A DNA stretch of 6,908 bases, from positions 1-6,908 of the forward strand of contig JACCZZ010000168.1 in assembly GCA_013695715.1 (NCBI GenBank). Direction: 5' to 3'. The DNA comes from Chitinophagales bacterium (GTDB taxonomy: Bacteria; Bacteroidota; Bacteroidia; Chitinophagales; UBA10324). A program made the translations under genes and the position numbers. The notes below the pieces were generated by a model, which did not search any database, was not told the origin of the DNA, and worked only from the letters and a program-made list of their open reading frames with translations. Below, piece after piece: positions 6,367 through 6,908 of the stretch. Within the stretch, counting starts at the first letter, position 1; each line of letters begins with the position of its first letter.

Positions 6367-6908
6367 CTACTTATTACGGCCCGTTTTGCCTCCACGTTTT
6401 TGAGATGATTTCCTATTGCTCTTTCTATCATCAAAATCTCCTAAATTCCCGCTATTATCATCCTCATCATAATCGCTATACCCGCGATTGCTTCCGTGTG
6501 AGTCATAAGAATTTGAGGAATCCTCATAATCCCTGCTACCCCAATTGTCTGACTCATTAGATCTGCCTCGGGATGAACCTCCACTAAAAGAAGATCTTCC
6601 TGATCCCATGCTGCCGCCAAAAGATCCGTAATCATCGGAATCTTCATCACGTCCTGAACGGCCTCTGCTTCTGTTACTAAAGTCGGAGCCATAAGATCCG
6701 AATTCATCAGATCCTCCACGACTACCTGATCCACCATATTCATTTCCTCTGTACTGCTTGAACCACCATACCCATGTTGACCACTCTGGCACCCGAATCC
6801 TTGCTGGCTACCTGAACCGCCATACCCATGCTGACCACTCTGGCCCCCAAATCATTGCTGGCTGCCTGAACCGCCATAACCCTGATGACCACCCTAGCCT
6901 CCGAATCC
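6367..6908 (-). pseudogene. Gly/Ser/Asp/Arg-rich low-complexity protein gene, 5' partial and disrupted
   Basis: The last ~125 residues, from YRGNEYGGSGSRGG to the Lys/Arg-rich end KRGGKTGRNK, form one open frame rich in Gly, Ser, Asp, Arg and Tyr. They look disordered, with acidic stretches (DEDSDDYG, DYDEDDNSG) and a basic tail. The open frame nominally starts at a GTG (6792-6790), but its first residues (MPEWSTWVWWFKQ) are an out-of-frame reading of an upstream repeat. In the other frame the upstream DNA reads as 18-residue units, GFGGQSGQHGYGGSGSQQ. That frame is cut by TAG at 6896-6894 (in place of CAG) and TGA at 6854-6852 (in place of GGA), and shifts by one base near 6754. I infer an originally longer Gly-rich gene now decayed, or sequence errors near the window edge. 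Similar Gly/Ser/Tyr-rich proteins occur near stress genes in Bacteroidota. Function unknown. Confidence 0.6.
6754..6908 (-). repeat. 54-bp tandem repeat encoding 18-residue Gly/Gln-rich units
   Basis: Two full copies (6908-6855 and 6854-6801) and a third that diverges after about 47 bases (6800-6754) follow each other without gaps. The encoded unit is GFGGQSGQHGYGGSGSQQ with small changes. The array continues to the window edge, so the copy number is unknown. Confidence 0.85.

Noticed and set aside
6441..6743. 100-residue minus-strand ORF starting MNMVDQVVVEDL
   Set aside because: It continues the repeat frame past the frameshift, but its composition loses the Gly/Ser/Asp/Arg character kept in the 141-codon frame, so it is the shifted reading of that gene.
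6754..6908. CRISPR-like repeat array
   Set aside because: The repeats are contiguous 54-bp coding units with no spacers, so they are tandem protein repeats.

Overview
The window looks like part of a chromosome from a Bacteroidota bacterium (Cytophagia/Chitinophagia-like). The base composition is AT-rich, start codons have little or no Shine-Dalgarno, and one promoter candidate fits the Bacteroidota TTTG / TAnnTTTG pattern. The protein set is a DUF892 ferritin-like protein, a DoxX-family protein, Gly/Ser-rich low-complexity proteins and a glycan operon. The assignment is from style and protein families, not from a marker gene.

Layout. 1-522 (+) is the 3' part of a DUF892/YciF-type ferritin-like gene, closed by an elaborate hairpin terminator (550-626). 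738-941 (+) is a 67-residue Gly/Ser/Lys protein with no aromatic residues, closed by its own intrinsic terminator (960-997). 998-1213 is a non-coding leader with a candidate promoter and several mutually exclusive inverted repeats. 1214-5685 (+) is a tightly overlapping three-gene operon: a GT-B glycosyltransferase, UDP-galactopyranose mutase (glf), and a 745-residue fusion of a GH1-like glycosidase domain with an RmlD-like sugar-nucleotide reductase domain. 5724-6233 (-) is a four-helix DoxX-family membrane protein, convergent with the operon. 6367-6908 (-) is the 3' part of a Gly/Ser/Asp/Arg-rich low-complexity gene with 54-bp tandem repeats. It carries two in-frame stops and a frameshift, so it appears broken.

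How the genes may work together. Glf makes UDP-galactofuranose from UDP-galactopyranose. The glycosyltransferase probably transfers a sugar to an acceptor. The fusion protein combines glycosidase chemistry (both catalytic glutamates kept) with an NAD(P)-dependent reductase (GxxGxxG and YxxxK kept), suggesting remodelling or supply of an unusual sugar in the same pathway. The flanking DUF892, hydrophilin-like and DoxX-type genes resemble stress-response genes, so the glycan may be a stress-associated surface polymer or glycolipid. That link is inference. The GT-glf-GH1::RmlD operon is the best candidate for an uncharacterised system here.
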